Below are positions 1-5,408 of a stretch of 9,042 nucleotides of DNA, in pieces. Under the pieces are notes generated by a model. That model was not told the origin of the DNA. It was given only the letters and a program-made list of their open reading frames with translations, and did not search any database. The translations under genes and the position numbers were made by a program. The stretch lies in assembly GCA_021793935.1 (NCBI GenBank), contig JAJYRV010000063.1:1-9042 (forward strand), in the 5' to 3' direction. Source of the DNA: Actinomycetes bacterium. GTDB taxonomy: Bacteria; Actinomycetota; Actinomycetes; Actinomycetales; Beutenbergiaceae. Each line of letters opens with the position of its first letter. The first letter of the stretch is position 1.

Positions 1-795
1 CTCGGCTCCGGCGGGGTGATGCTGCCGAACCACGCCCCGCTCATCATCGCCGAGCACTACGGCACGCTCGCGGAGCTGCACCCGGGCCGAATCGACCTTG
101 GGCTCGGCCGCGCCCCAGGCACGGATCCCAAGACGATGCTCGCCCTACGCCGGGATCACACCGCCGCGGACACCTTCCCCCACGACGTGCTCGAATTGCA
201 GGGATATCTCACCGGGAATTCCCGGATCCCGGGAATCGACGCGATCCCGGGTAAGGGCACGAACGTGCCGCTGTTCATCCTCGGTTCCTCCCTCTTCGGC
301 GCCCAGTTGGCAGCCGCGCTCGGCCTGCCCTACGCGTTCGCCTCCCACTTCGCTCCCGCCGCCCTGGAACAAGCGCTCGCGGTGTATCGGGCGGAATTCA
401 AACCTTCCGAGCAGCTCTCCTCCCCCTACGCGATCGCGGCGGTCAACGTCATCGCCGCGGACGAACGCGAAGAAGCGGAGGACCAGAAGCAGGGTACGTT
501 GCGCGCTCGGGTTCGACTGTTCGTGCCCGGCGGGGCGAACCTCAGCCGGGAGGAGGCGGACATGGTCCTCGCCTCTCCGCAGGGGCAGAAGATCGCCGAG
601 ATGCTCACCTACACCGCGATGGGGACTCCCGAGGATGTTCGAGAATACCTCGAGGGCTTCGCCGAGCGCACCGGCGCCGATGAGCTCATCGTTGCCCATC
701 AGAATCCCAGCCTCGACGCGCGGCTGCGGTCGGTGGAACTCACCGCCGAGGCGTGGGGGCTGAGCGAGCACGGCGTGGGGGCCGGGCAGCCCTAG
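1..795 (+). CDS. LLM-class flavin-dependent oxidoreductase, 5'-truncated by window edge
   Basis: The frame is open from base 1 and ends at TAG (793-795), so the N-terminus lies outside the window. About 264 residues are visible. They begin with the segment [13 protein letters not shown], followed by [20 protein letters not shown] and RAPGTD, which is the diagnostic core of the bacterial luciferase-like monooxygenase family (the 'luciferase family oxidoreductase, group 1' subgroup, by recollection). The end, [10 protein letters not shown] then [11 protein letters not shown], is also typical of that subgroup. Members are cytosolic TIM-barrel enzymes that use reduced flavin (usually FMNH2) and O2; the substrate here is unknown. 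Family proteins are usually about 330-350 residues, so roughly 70-90 are missing. The gene converges on rnhA and has no visible link to the purine genes. The family call is firm; the substrate cannot be inferred. Confidence 0.9.
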   Translation, partial: LGSGGVMLPNHAPLIIAEHYGTLAELHPGRIDLGLGRAPGTDPKTMLALRRDHTAADTFPHDVLELQGYLTGNSRIPGIDAIPGKGTNVPLFILGSSLFGAQLAAALGLPYAFASHFAPAALEQALAVYRAEFKPSEQLSSPYAIAAVNVIAADEREEAEDQKQGTLRARVRLFVPGGANLSREEADMVLASPQGQKIAEMLTYTAMGTPEDVREYLEGFAERTGADELIVAHQNPSLDARLRSVELTAEAWGLSEHGVGAGQP

Positions 796-856
796 CGATC
801 AGGATGGCGCGGGTGACCCCGCTGCCGCGTAGTTCTGCCGTCGATGTATTCGTGCA

Positions 857-907
857 GGCTTCGCGGGCTCGGATGCCGGGTTCGCGGCCTCGCGTAGCGG
901 GTTCACG
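857..907. repeat. degenerate 21-bp tandem repeat, about 2.5 copies
   Basis: The words GGCTTCGCG (857-865), GGGTTCGCG (878-886) and GGGTTCACG (899-907) start exactly 21 bp apart. The first two full 21-bp units agree at about 15 of 21 positions. The third keeps only its first nine bases well. The repeat lies in the spacer after the flavin oxidoreductase, in a stretch with no convincing gene. A 21-bp period equals seven codons, and one minus-strand frame reads as a REP-x-x-R-x heptad. This could be a decayed coding repeat or simple slippage in GC-rich spacer DNA. Confidence 0.4.
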
Positions 908-1010
908 AGGACCGAGGACGGACTGGGGACGGAACCCCGTAACATTCGCGGCAAACAAGACCCACTGGGCGCAGGACCAAACACCCGGGGACCGCACACC
1001 GCAACAACTG

Positions 1011-1084
1011 CCGCATACGGGCCCCACAAGCCCGTGCGGATCCTAGTTTCGGTGTACGGGCCCCACTAGCGCACGGGCCCGCGC
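1011..1084. terminator. two GC-rich hairpins in convergent spacer (putative terminator region)
   Basis: Hairpin 1 pairs 1011-1021 with 1031-1039: 9 bp with a 2-nt bulge and a 9-nt loop. Hairpin 2 pairs CGGGCCC (1057-1063) with GGGCCCG (1075-1081): 7 bp perfect with an 11-nt loop, extendable past one mismatch. Both contain the direct repeat TACGGGCCCCAC (1016-1027 and 1055-1066). The structures lie just beyond the rnhA stop and about 220 bp beyond the oxidoreductase stop, where either transcript could end. No T-run follows on either strand, so this is not a canonical intrinsic terminator. Actinobacterial terminators often lack T-runs. The structure is seen; its function is inferred. Confidence 0.4.
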
Positions 1085-1090
1085 GAATTC

Positions 1091-1570
1091 CTATTCAGCG
1101 AGCTCCTCCACGCCGCGGTTGGCGAGCTCGTCGGCGCGTTCGTTGCCCGGATCACCGGCATGGCCCCGCACCCACGTCCACGTCACGTCGTGACGCGTGA
1201 TGAGCTCATCGAGTTCACGCCACAGTTCTGCGTTCGCCACTGGCTTCTTCGCCGCCGTGCGCCAGCCGTTGCGTTTCCAGCCGTGGATCCACTCAGTCAT
1301 CCCCTTCATCACGTACTGGGAATCCACGTGCAACTCCACCCGGGAGGGGCGGGTGAGGGCCTGCAGCCCGCGGATGACGGCGGTGAGTTCCATGCGGTTG
1401 TTCGTAGTTTCGCGTTCACCGCCGAAGATCTCCTTCGTGTGCGCGCCGTACTTCATCAGCACGCCCCAGCCACCGCGGCCGGGGTTGCCCTTGCACGCGC
1501 CGTCGGTCCACATCCGCACCGGGAGCTGCCCGGCACCACTCGAGGCGGCGTCGTCCGCGTCACTGCTCAT
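1091..1570 (-). CDS. rnhA: ribonuclease HI
   Basis: Encodes a 159-residue RNase HI, which cleaves the RNA strand of RNA:DNA hybrids (R-loops, replication primers) in the cytosol with Mg2+ or Mn2+. The catalytic DEDD set is complete: Asp23 in [11 protein letters not shown], Glu61 in NNRMELTA, Asp83 in HVDSQYV and Asp147 in NERADELA. The active-site His is His137 in [14 protein letters not shown]. The basic/aromatic handle region around residues 94-110 ([19 protein letters not shown]) is present. Length is normal for the family. The frame extends upstream to 1606, but the ATG at 1570 overlaps the purQ stop as ATGA and has GGGAG seven bases upstream, so this start is preferred. It is the last gene of purS-purQ-rnhA and is probably translationally coupled to purQ. 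The TAG stop is at 1093-1091. Confidence 0.96.
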   Translation of the reverse strand: MSSDADDAASSGAGQLPVRMWTDGACKGNPGRGGWGVLMKYGAHTKEIFGGERETTNNRMELTAVIRGLQALTRPSRVELHVDSQYVMKGMTEWIHGWKRNGWRTAAKKPVANAELWRELDELITRHDVTWTWVRGHAGDPGNERADELANRGVEELAE

Positions 1571-2235
1571 GCGCGTGCTCCCAGGACCGGGGCGAAAAAT
1601 CCCCACCCGTCGGTGGAGGGACCGAACCCGGGCTCGACCGCGTTCTCGGGGGCGGGGAGAAGGCCGACGACGTTGCCCGCTTCGTTGCTCACGCCCGCGA
1701 TTCCGCGAGCCGTTCCGGTGGGGTTCGCGCCCGCGAAGCGGAGGACTACCCGGCCGGAGTCTTCCAGCTCCTCAAGCTCGGCCTTGCTCGCGAGGAATTG
1801 CCCCGCCCCGGTTTTCACCGGCAGGCACAGCGTCGCGCCCCGTTCGAAGCTGGGAGTCCACGTCGTCGCCGCGGACTCGAGCGTGAACCGGTGCGGCCGG
1901 GAAACGAAGCGCAGGTTGCCGTTCGCAACGAGCGATCCTGGCAGCAGCCCCGCCTCGCATAACACGTGGAACCCGCTGCCCACGCCCAGCACCGGCAACC
2001 CCTGGCGCGCTGCGTCGATGACCGCGCCGATCACCGGGGTGGTCCGGGCGAGGGCGCCCACGCGGAGGTAGTTCCCATAGGTTGCCCCGCCCGGCACGAC
2101 GACCGCGTCCACGCCGCGCAGGTCGGCGTCGCGATACCACAGCAGCACAGGCTCGGCGCCGGCGATCCTCACGGCGCGAGCAGCGTCGTCGAAAAGCGCT
2201 CCCGGAAGGAGCGGGATCCCGATCCGCACCGTCAC
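1567..2235 (-). CDS. purQ: PurQ-like FGAM synthase glutaminase subunit, catalytic Cys and His missing
   Basis: A 222-residue class I glutamine amidotransferase-like protein, the PurQ subunit of phosphoribosylformylglycinamidine synthase. PurQ normally releases NH3 from glutamine for PurL. The family is clear: [64 protein letters not shown] and [10 protein letters not shown]. Key residues are changed. The nucleophile motif LGICNGFQ reads LGVGSGFH, with Gly86 for Cys. The HPEH motif reads APEN (195-198), with Ala195 for the catalytic His and Asn198 for the second His; Glu197 is kept. PGGFSYGDYLRCG reads [13 protein letters not shown], and the usual GEG reads GAG (143-145). The reading frame is otherwise intact. 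The GTG start (2235-2233) overlaps the purS stop as GTGA, with GGAGG upstream. Predicted to fold and possibly bind PurL/PurS but not to hydrolyse glutamine. The family is certain; loss of activity is inferred. Confidence 0.93.
   Translation of the reverse strand: MTVRIGIPLLPGALFDDAARAVRIAGAEPVLLWYRDADLRGVDAVVVPGGATYGNYLRVGALARTTPVIGAVIDAARQGLPVLGVGSGFHVLCEAGLLPGSLVANGNLRFVSRPHRFTLESAATTWTPSFERGATLCLPVKTGAGQFLASKAELEELEDSGRVVLRFAGANPTGTARGIAGVSNEAGNVVGLLPAPENAVEPGFGPSTDGWGFFAPVLGARA
1578..1582 (-). promoter_or_regulatory. ribosome binding site of rnhA
   Basis: Minus-strand GGGAG lies seven bases before the ATG at 1570, inside the 3' end of purQ. It supports the internal start that overlaps the purQ stop (ATGA) over the longer in-frame start at 1606. 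Confidence 0.7.
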
Positions 2236-2486
2236 TCGCCCTCCGCGGCAACCACGGCGGTGACGTCCTCCGTCACGGGATTGGCGAGGATGTCCTCCGC
2301 CAGTTTGCGCGCCTGGGCGAGCACGCCATCGGTGACCGGCCCCTCCACCTCGAGCTCGAAGCGCTTTCCCTGACGCACCGCGATGAACTCGGCGAAACCC
2401 ACGCGTGGCAGCACGCCCGCGATCGCCTTTCCTTGCGGGTCCAAAATCTCGGGCTTCGGCATGACCTCAACGATCACACGGGACAT
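2232..2486 (-). CDS. purS: phosphoribosylformylglycinamidine synthase subunit PurS
   Basis: An 84-residue PurS, the small dimeric subunit that bridges PurL and PurQ in the three-part FGAM synthase (step four of IMP synthesis). The start MSRVIVEVMPKPEILDPQGK, then AIAGVLPRVGF, VRQGKRFELEV and AEDILANPVTEDV, match actinobacterial PurS throughout and show no obvious loss. The frame continues upstream to 2564. The ATG at 2486 is chosen because AGGAG lies six bases before it and homology begins exactly there. The TGA stop overlaps the purQ GTG by four bases. A separate PurS implies that this organism uses the small-PurL type of enzyme, so a purL gene should exist outside the window. Confidence 0.95.
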   Translation of the reverse strand: MSRVIVEVMPKPEILDPQGKAIAGVLPRVGFAEFIAVRQGKRFELEVEGPVTDGVLAQARKLAEDILANPVTEDVTAVVAAEGE

Positions 2487-2492
2487 TCTGCG

Positions 2493-2497
2493 CTCCT
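2493..2497 (-). promoter_or_regulatory. ribosome binding site of purS
   Basis: Minus-strand AGGAG with a six-base spacer to the ATG at 2486. It selects this start over the upstream in-frame start at 2564. Confidence 0.75.
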
Positions 2498-2524
2498 GCT
2501 CGGTCGGGTGGGGTGAGCGGTTCC

Positions 2525-2530
2525 AGCCTA
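2525..2530 (-). promoter_or_regulatory. putative -10 box for the purS-purQ-rnhA operon
   Basis: Minus-strand TAGGCT fits the TAnnnT consensus and lies 38 bases before the purS ATG, which would give a leader of about 30 nt containing the AGGAG site. No good -35 is seen at the usual distance. The same hexamer precedes purD, which may mean shared promoter type. Confidence 0.4.
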
Positions 2531-2569
2531 CCGCGCCGGGTGTCACTGGTTTCCGCCTGTCCACATTGA

Positions 2570-2575
2570 TAGCTT
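2570..2575 (+). promoter_or_regulatory. putative -10 box for the MBL hydrolase gene (leaderless)
   Basis: TAGCTT (TAnnnT) ends six bases before the ATG at 2582, so transcription would start at or next to the start codon. No Shine-Dalgarno is present in the short upstream sequence, which fits a leaderless mRNA. Confidence 0.4.
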
Positions 2576-2581
2576 GCTCGC

Positions 2582-3256
2582 ATGAGCACCGGAATTTTTC
2601 CTCCCCTATCCCCCGGATCCGAGCACACGATCGAACTGCCCGGCCTCGCCGTCACCAAGATCGTCGTCGACGAGAAGATGCACAACAATTGCTACCTGCT
2701 GCGCTGCACCTCCACCGGAGCCCAGGCCCTCATCGACGCGGCCGACGACGCCGAGCGGCTGCTGCGGCTCATCGGCCCCCAGTTGGTCACCGCCGTCATC
2801 ACCACCCACTCCCACTGGGACCACCATCGCGCGCTCGCGACGGTCGTGGACGAAACCGCCGCGGTGACCGTCGCCGGCGCGCCCGACGCCCAGGAGATCA
2901 CGAACCAGACCGGAGTGAAGGTCGACCTCGAGGTGAACGACGGCGATATCGTCTCCGTGGGGGCGGCCCGCCTCGGTGTCATCCGCCTGACCGGCCACAC
3001 GCCGGGATCGATCGCCCTGGTGTACGAACCCGAGGGCGTGCCCGCGCACATCTTCACCGGCGATTCGCTGTTCCCCGGCGGGGTCGGCAACACGTTCGGC
3101 GATAAGGACGCGTTCGCCACCCTCATTGACGACGTCGAAGCGAAAGTTTTCGACGAATTCGACGACGCGTGCGTGTTCCACCCCGGGCACGGAGACGATT
3201 CCACTCTCGGCGCGGAGCGCCCGCACCTGCCCCAGTGGCGGGAGCGCGGCTGGTGA
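2582..3256 (+). CDS. MBL-fold metallo-hydrolase, glyoxalase II-like
   Basis: A 224-residue metallo-beta-lactamase-fold hydrolase with a complete set of metal ligands. These are the THSHWDHH motif (His76, His78, Asp80, His81), His139 in TGHTPGS, Asp161 in FTGDSLFPGG, and His203 in FHPGHGDDS. It therefore probably binds two metal ions and hydrolyses a small substrate, as in hydroxyacylglutathione hydrolases and related thioester hydrolases; the substrate is unknown. The C-terminal segment TLGAERPHLPQWRERGW is typical of an actinobacterial subfamily, by recollection. There is no signal peptide or membrane segment, so it is cytosolic. It is divergent from purS (95-bp gap) and convergent with purC (25 bp between stops). 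It lies among purine genes but has no known role in that pathway. Confidence 0.9.
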   Translation: MSTGIFPPLSPGSEHTIELPGLAVTKIVVDEKMHNNCYLLRCTSTGAQALIDAADDAERLLRLIGPQLVTAVITTHSHWDHHRALATVVDETAAVTVAGAPDAQEITNQTGVKVDLEVNDGDIVSVGAARLGVIRLTGHTPGSIALVYEPEGVPAHIFTGDSLFPGGVGNTFGDKDAFATLIDDVEAKVFDEFDDACVFHPGHGDDSTLGAERPHLPQWRERGW

Positions 3257-3281
3257 CGCCCCGCGCCGTGTCGATGAGTGG

Positions 3282-4157
3282 TTACAGGTCGAGGTGGTGC
3301 CCGGTGAGCCGGTAGTACGCCTCGAGGTACCGCTCCCGGGTGCGCGCCACCACGTCCGCGGGGAGCTCGGGGGGCGGGTCGTTGCTGGCCGGGTCCCACC
3401 CGGACTCGTTCGTGAGCCAGTCCCGTAGGTACTGCTTGTCGAACGAGGGTTGCGCGCGGCCCACCTGCCACTCATCGGCGGGCCAATAGCGCGAGGAGTC
3501 GGGGGTGAGCACTTCGTCGCCGAGCACGAGTTCACCGCTCGGGGTGTGCCCGAACTCGAATTTCGTGTCGGCGAGGATGATCCCGCGCTCGGCGGCGACC
3601 TCGGCGGCGAAGGAATAGACCTTCAGGGTGAGTTCGCGGAGCTGCTCGGCGAGGTCAGTGCCGATCTCGCGGGAGATGTGCGCGAAGGAGACGTTCTCGT
3701 CGTGCTCGCCCACCTCGGCTTTCATCGCCGGGCTGAAGATGGGTTCGGCGAGCCGGGACCCGTCGTCGAGCCCGCCGGGCAGAGGCACCTCGCAGACCGT
3801 GCCCGACTCGCGGTACTCGGTGAGCCCGGAGCCGGTGAGGTAGCCGCGGCCGACGCATTCGACGCCGATCATCTCCAGGCGGTCACAGACCATCGCCCGC
3901 CCCGCGACCTGCGCCGGAACCTCCTTCAAGGAGATGACGTGGTTGCCCACGATGCCGGTGAGCTGTTCGAACCACCACGCGCTCAGGGCGGTGAGGACTT
4001 TGCCCTTGTCCGGGATCGGGGTGGGCAGGATGTGGTCGTAGGCGCTGATCCGATCCGAGGCGACGACGAGGATTCGATCCGATCCGTCCTCGGGCGCGTA
4101 CAGGTCGCGGACCTTGCCGGAGTACACGTGGCGCCAGCCGGGCAGTTGTGCAGTCAC
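3282..4157 (-). CDS. purC: phosphoribosylaminoimidazole-succinocarboxamide synthase
   Basis: A 291-residue SAICAR synthetase that joins CAIR and aspartate using ATP in de novo purine synthesis. Motifs in order: SGKVRDLY (13-20, nucleotide-binding start), SDRISAYD (34-41), GRGYLTGSG (103-111), SPAMKAEVGEHDENVSF (142-158), ADTKFEFG (196-203), DEVLTPDSSRYW (214-225) and PSFDKQYLRDWL (237-248). All are intact. Length is normal for the actinobacterial type. The start is GTG (4157-4155), since homology begins at its first residues. GGAG lies only one base before it, too close for a normal ribosome site, so leaderless translation is likely. It is divergent from the TNT-domain gene with 25 bp between start codons, and it ends in TAA. 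Confidence 0.96.
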   Translation of the reverse strand: MTAQLPGWRHVYSGKVRDLYAPEDGSDRILVVASDRISAYDHILPTPIPDKGKVLTALSAWWFEQLTGIVGNHVISLKEVPAQVAGRAMVCDRLEMIGVECVGRGYLTGSGLTEYRESGTVCEVPLPGGLDDGSRLAEPIFSPAMKAEVGEHDENVSFAHISREIGTDLAEQLRELTLKVYSFAAEVAAERGIILADTKFEFGHTPSGELVLGDEVLTPDSSRYWPADEWQVGRAQPSFDKQYLRDWLTNESGWDPASNDPPPELPADVVARTRERYLEAYYRLTGHHLDL

Positions 4158-4163
4158 TCTCCG

Positions 4164-4169
4164 AGTGTG
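4164..4169 (-). promoter_or_regulatory. putative -10 box for purC (leaderless)
   Basis: Minus-strand CACACT ends six bases before the purC GTG, the spacing expected when transcription starts at the start codon. It matches the second and last conserved -10 positions only. The 25-bp gap leaves little room for any other arrangement, apart from promoters inside the neighbouring gene. Confidence 0.35.
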
Positions 4170-4170
4170 C

Positions 4171-4176
4171 CACGAT
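4171..4176 (+). promoter_or_regulatory. putative -10 box for the TNT-domain gene (leaderless)
   Basis: CACGAT ends six bases before the ATG at 4183 and is one base away from the oppositely oriented purC box. There is no Shine-Dalgarno before this ATG. The identical spacing on both sides is notable; the hexamer itself is only a partial consensus match. Confidence 0.35.
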
Positions 4177-4182
4177 TCCGCT

Positions 4183-5286
4183 ATGGAACCGGAACCGAAC
4201 CCTGAACTTGTGGCCGAGCTCGCGAGGATTTTACGCGGCGCCGCTCAACCCGCCGCCGGGGACGCTTCCGCCTCGGGAGGAATCGCCGCCGAATGGTCCC
4301 AGGTCGCCACGGCCCACGCGGGTCGGATCTATACCGGCGGGAAGCGTTACCCACTGCCCGAGGGGGCGGAGGCGCTGTTCCGGAAACTTCACGAAGACAT
4401 GCGGGATGAGGCACGCGGCGCGTGGTTCAGCGCCCGGATGGATCTACACCCGGATGCCCCCACTCCCGGGAGTTCCTCCCGCCCCGAATTCACCGTCAAT
4501 TACACCGAGCGGGTGTACTGGAACGGGGAGACGATGCTCACCCCACCCCAGGGCGTGGCTCCGATTCCCAGCGACGCCGAGTGGTCAGCCGAGCTGGGCC
4601 GCAATCCCCGCGCACCGGAGTTCGTTCCCACGTGGATCTCCGCCCGGCCCGATACCTCGAGCGAATTCGGTGCCCTGCGCACGGCCTTGGAGAAGGCGGG
4701 CCTGCCGCGCGGCGCCGCGCGGCTTCCCGGTGAGGACCACGTGACCTTCGAAGGCGCCCTGCTCGTGCGCGAGCTCTCCGGGGGCTACTCCGTCGACATC
4801 TTCGATTACGGCCAGCTCCACCACCTCGCGACCGAACCGGACGCGCGCTCGGCCGGCCTGCACGCATGGAACTACCTCTCCTCACCCCTGCCCGATCCCC
4901 TATCCCTCTCCCCGGCCGACGTGGATCAGCGCGTCCGCGCCGCAGCCGCCGGGTACTCCGAACTCGGTGCGCGCATCCAGGCCGCGGGCGCGGGCGGGAT
5001 CGCCACGAACCTCGCCACGGGTGTCCCCTTCGACCGGTGGGGCGGGATCGACGGCCTCTACCTGTTCGCGTGGCAGACTCCGGTGCCGCAACGCTCCCTA
5101 CCGCCGTCTGCCGTCGAGGACGGCGCTGCTCGCGTCGGGTTTATCGCCGCCCAACCCGTTCCGGTCCAGGCGGAGTTCAGCCCCGCGTGGTTCGACCAAC
5201 CCGGCGGGGGGATCCGGTTCCGGACGCATGAGCCGCTGCGCGATCTGGTTCGGTCCGGGGCGCTGCGGGTCATCACGGTCGGCTAG
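4183..5286 (+). CDS. TNT-domain protein with YezG-like N-terminal domain
   Basis: A 367-residue protein with three visible parts. Residues about 36-152 (GAWFSARMDL, PEFTVNYTERVYWN, EWSAELGRNPRAPEFVPTW) resemble YezG/DUF600-type immunity proteins. Residues about 160-235 form an alpha/beta-looking linker module (LRTALEKAGLP, EGALLVRELSGGYSVDIFDY). Residues about 278-367 match the TNT domain (PF14021), the NAD+ glycohydrolase of Mycobacterium tuberculosis CpnT: FDRWG, GLYLF, QRSLPPSA, SPAWFDQPGGG and LVRSGALRVI. Arg285, Tyr293, Arg304 and Gln339 fall at the positions I recall as important in CpnT. There is no signal peptide, transmembrane helix, WXG or LXG region, so it appears cytosolic. The frame opens at 4114, but the ATG at 4183 is preferred because the longer form would run into purC. 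NADase activity is inferred. No separate cognate immunity gene is recognised nearby. Confidence 0.78.
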   Translation: MEPEPNPELVAELARILRGAAQPAAGDASASGGIAAEWSQVATAHAGRIYTGGKRYPLPEGAEALFRKLHEDMRDEARGAWFSARMDLHPDAPTPGSSSRPEFTVNYTERVYWNGETMLTPPQGVAPIPSDAEWSAELGRNPRAPEFVPTWISARPDTSSEFGALRTALEKAGLPRGAARLPGEDHVTFEGALLVRELSGGYSVDIFDYGQLHHLATEPDARSAGLHAWNYLSSPLPDPLSLSPADVDQRVRAAAAGYSELGARIQAAGAGGIATNLATGVPFDRWGGIDGLYLFAWQTPVPQRSLPPSAVEDGAARVGFIAAQPVPVQAEFSPAWFDQPGGGIRFRTHEPLRDLVRSGALRVITVG

Positions 5287-5321
5287 CACCCGAGCGATCT
5301 CACCCGCGCCGTGCCCTCGAA

Positions 5322-5355
5322 GGTGCCCCGAGCGCCGCGAGTGCCCCGGGGCGCT
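5322..5355 (+). terminator. GC-rich hairpin after the TNT-domain gene
   Basis: Bases 5322-5330 can pair with 5347-5355 (9 bp including two G-U pairs, core GCCCCG/CGGGGC), 35 bp after the TAG stop. An alternative 6-bp stem, AGCGCC/GGCGCT, overlaps it. Only a weak A/T stretch (GGAAAATTTCC, 5360-5370) follows, with no clear T-run. Confidence 0.3.
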
Positions 5356-5370
5356 GTGAGGAAAATTTCC

Positions 5371-5398
5371 TTGCGCTCCTGCGCCGCCGCGTGAGAAT
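5371..5398 (+). promoter_or_regulatory. putative promoter of the GNAT gene
   Basis: TTGCGC (5371-5376) and GAGAAT (5393-5398) are separated by 16 bp, with the near-palindrome GGAAAATTTCC (5360-5370) directly upstream. A start of transcription near 5405 would leave GTG at 5409 as the first usable start codon. That argues against the in-frame starts at 5391 and 5397, which overlap the -10. Confidence 0.4.
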
Positions 5399-5408
5399 GT
5401 ACGTTGCT

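Noticed and set aside
753..1046. Plus-strand 97-codon frame overlapping the end of the flavin oxidoreductase
   Set aside because: Overlaps a real gene in another frame, is Arg/Pro-rich, and has no homology I recognise; the spacer is better described as non-coding with repeats.
1571..1606. Longer rnhA start adding 12 residues
   Set aside because: The extension lies inside purQ, has no ribosome site, and the ATG at 1570 has both GGGAG and the ATGA overlap.
2487..2564. Longer purS start adding 26 residues
   Set aside because: PurS homology starts exactly at the ATG at 2486, which has AGGAG six bases upstream; the extra residues would cover the promoter region.
2606..3535. Minus-strand open frame of 309 codons opposite the MBL gene and into purC
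   Set aside because: Both sense genes have intact motifs; the frame is an antisense shadow without family resemblance.
4114..4182. Longer start of the TNT-domain gene overlapping purC
   Set aside because: It would run antisense through the purC start and adds a Cys-rich unconserved leader; the ATG at 4183 fits the promoter spacing.
3450..4205. Plus-strand open frame of 251 codons opposite purC
   Set aside because: Antisense to a complete SAICAR synthetase; low-complexity acidic/Gly/Ala translation.
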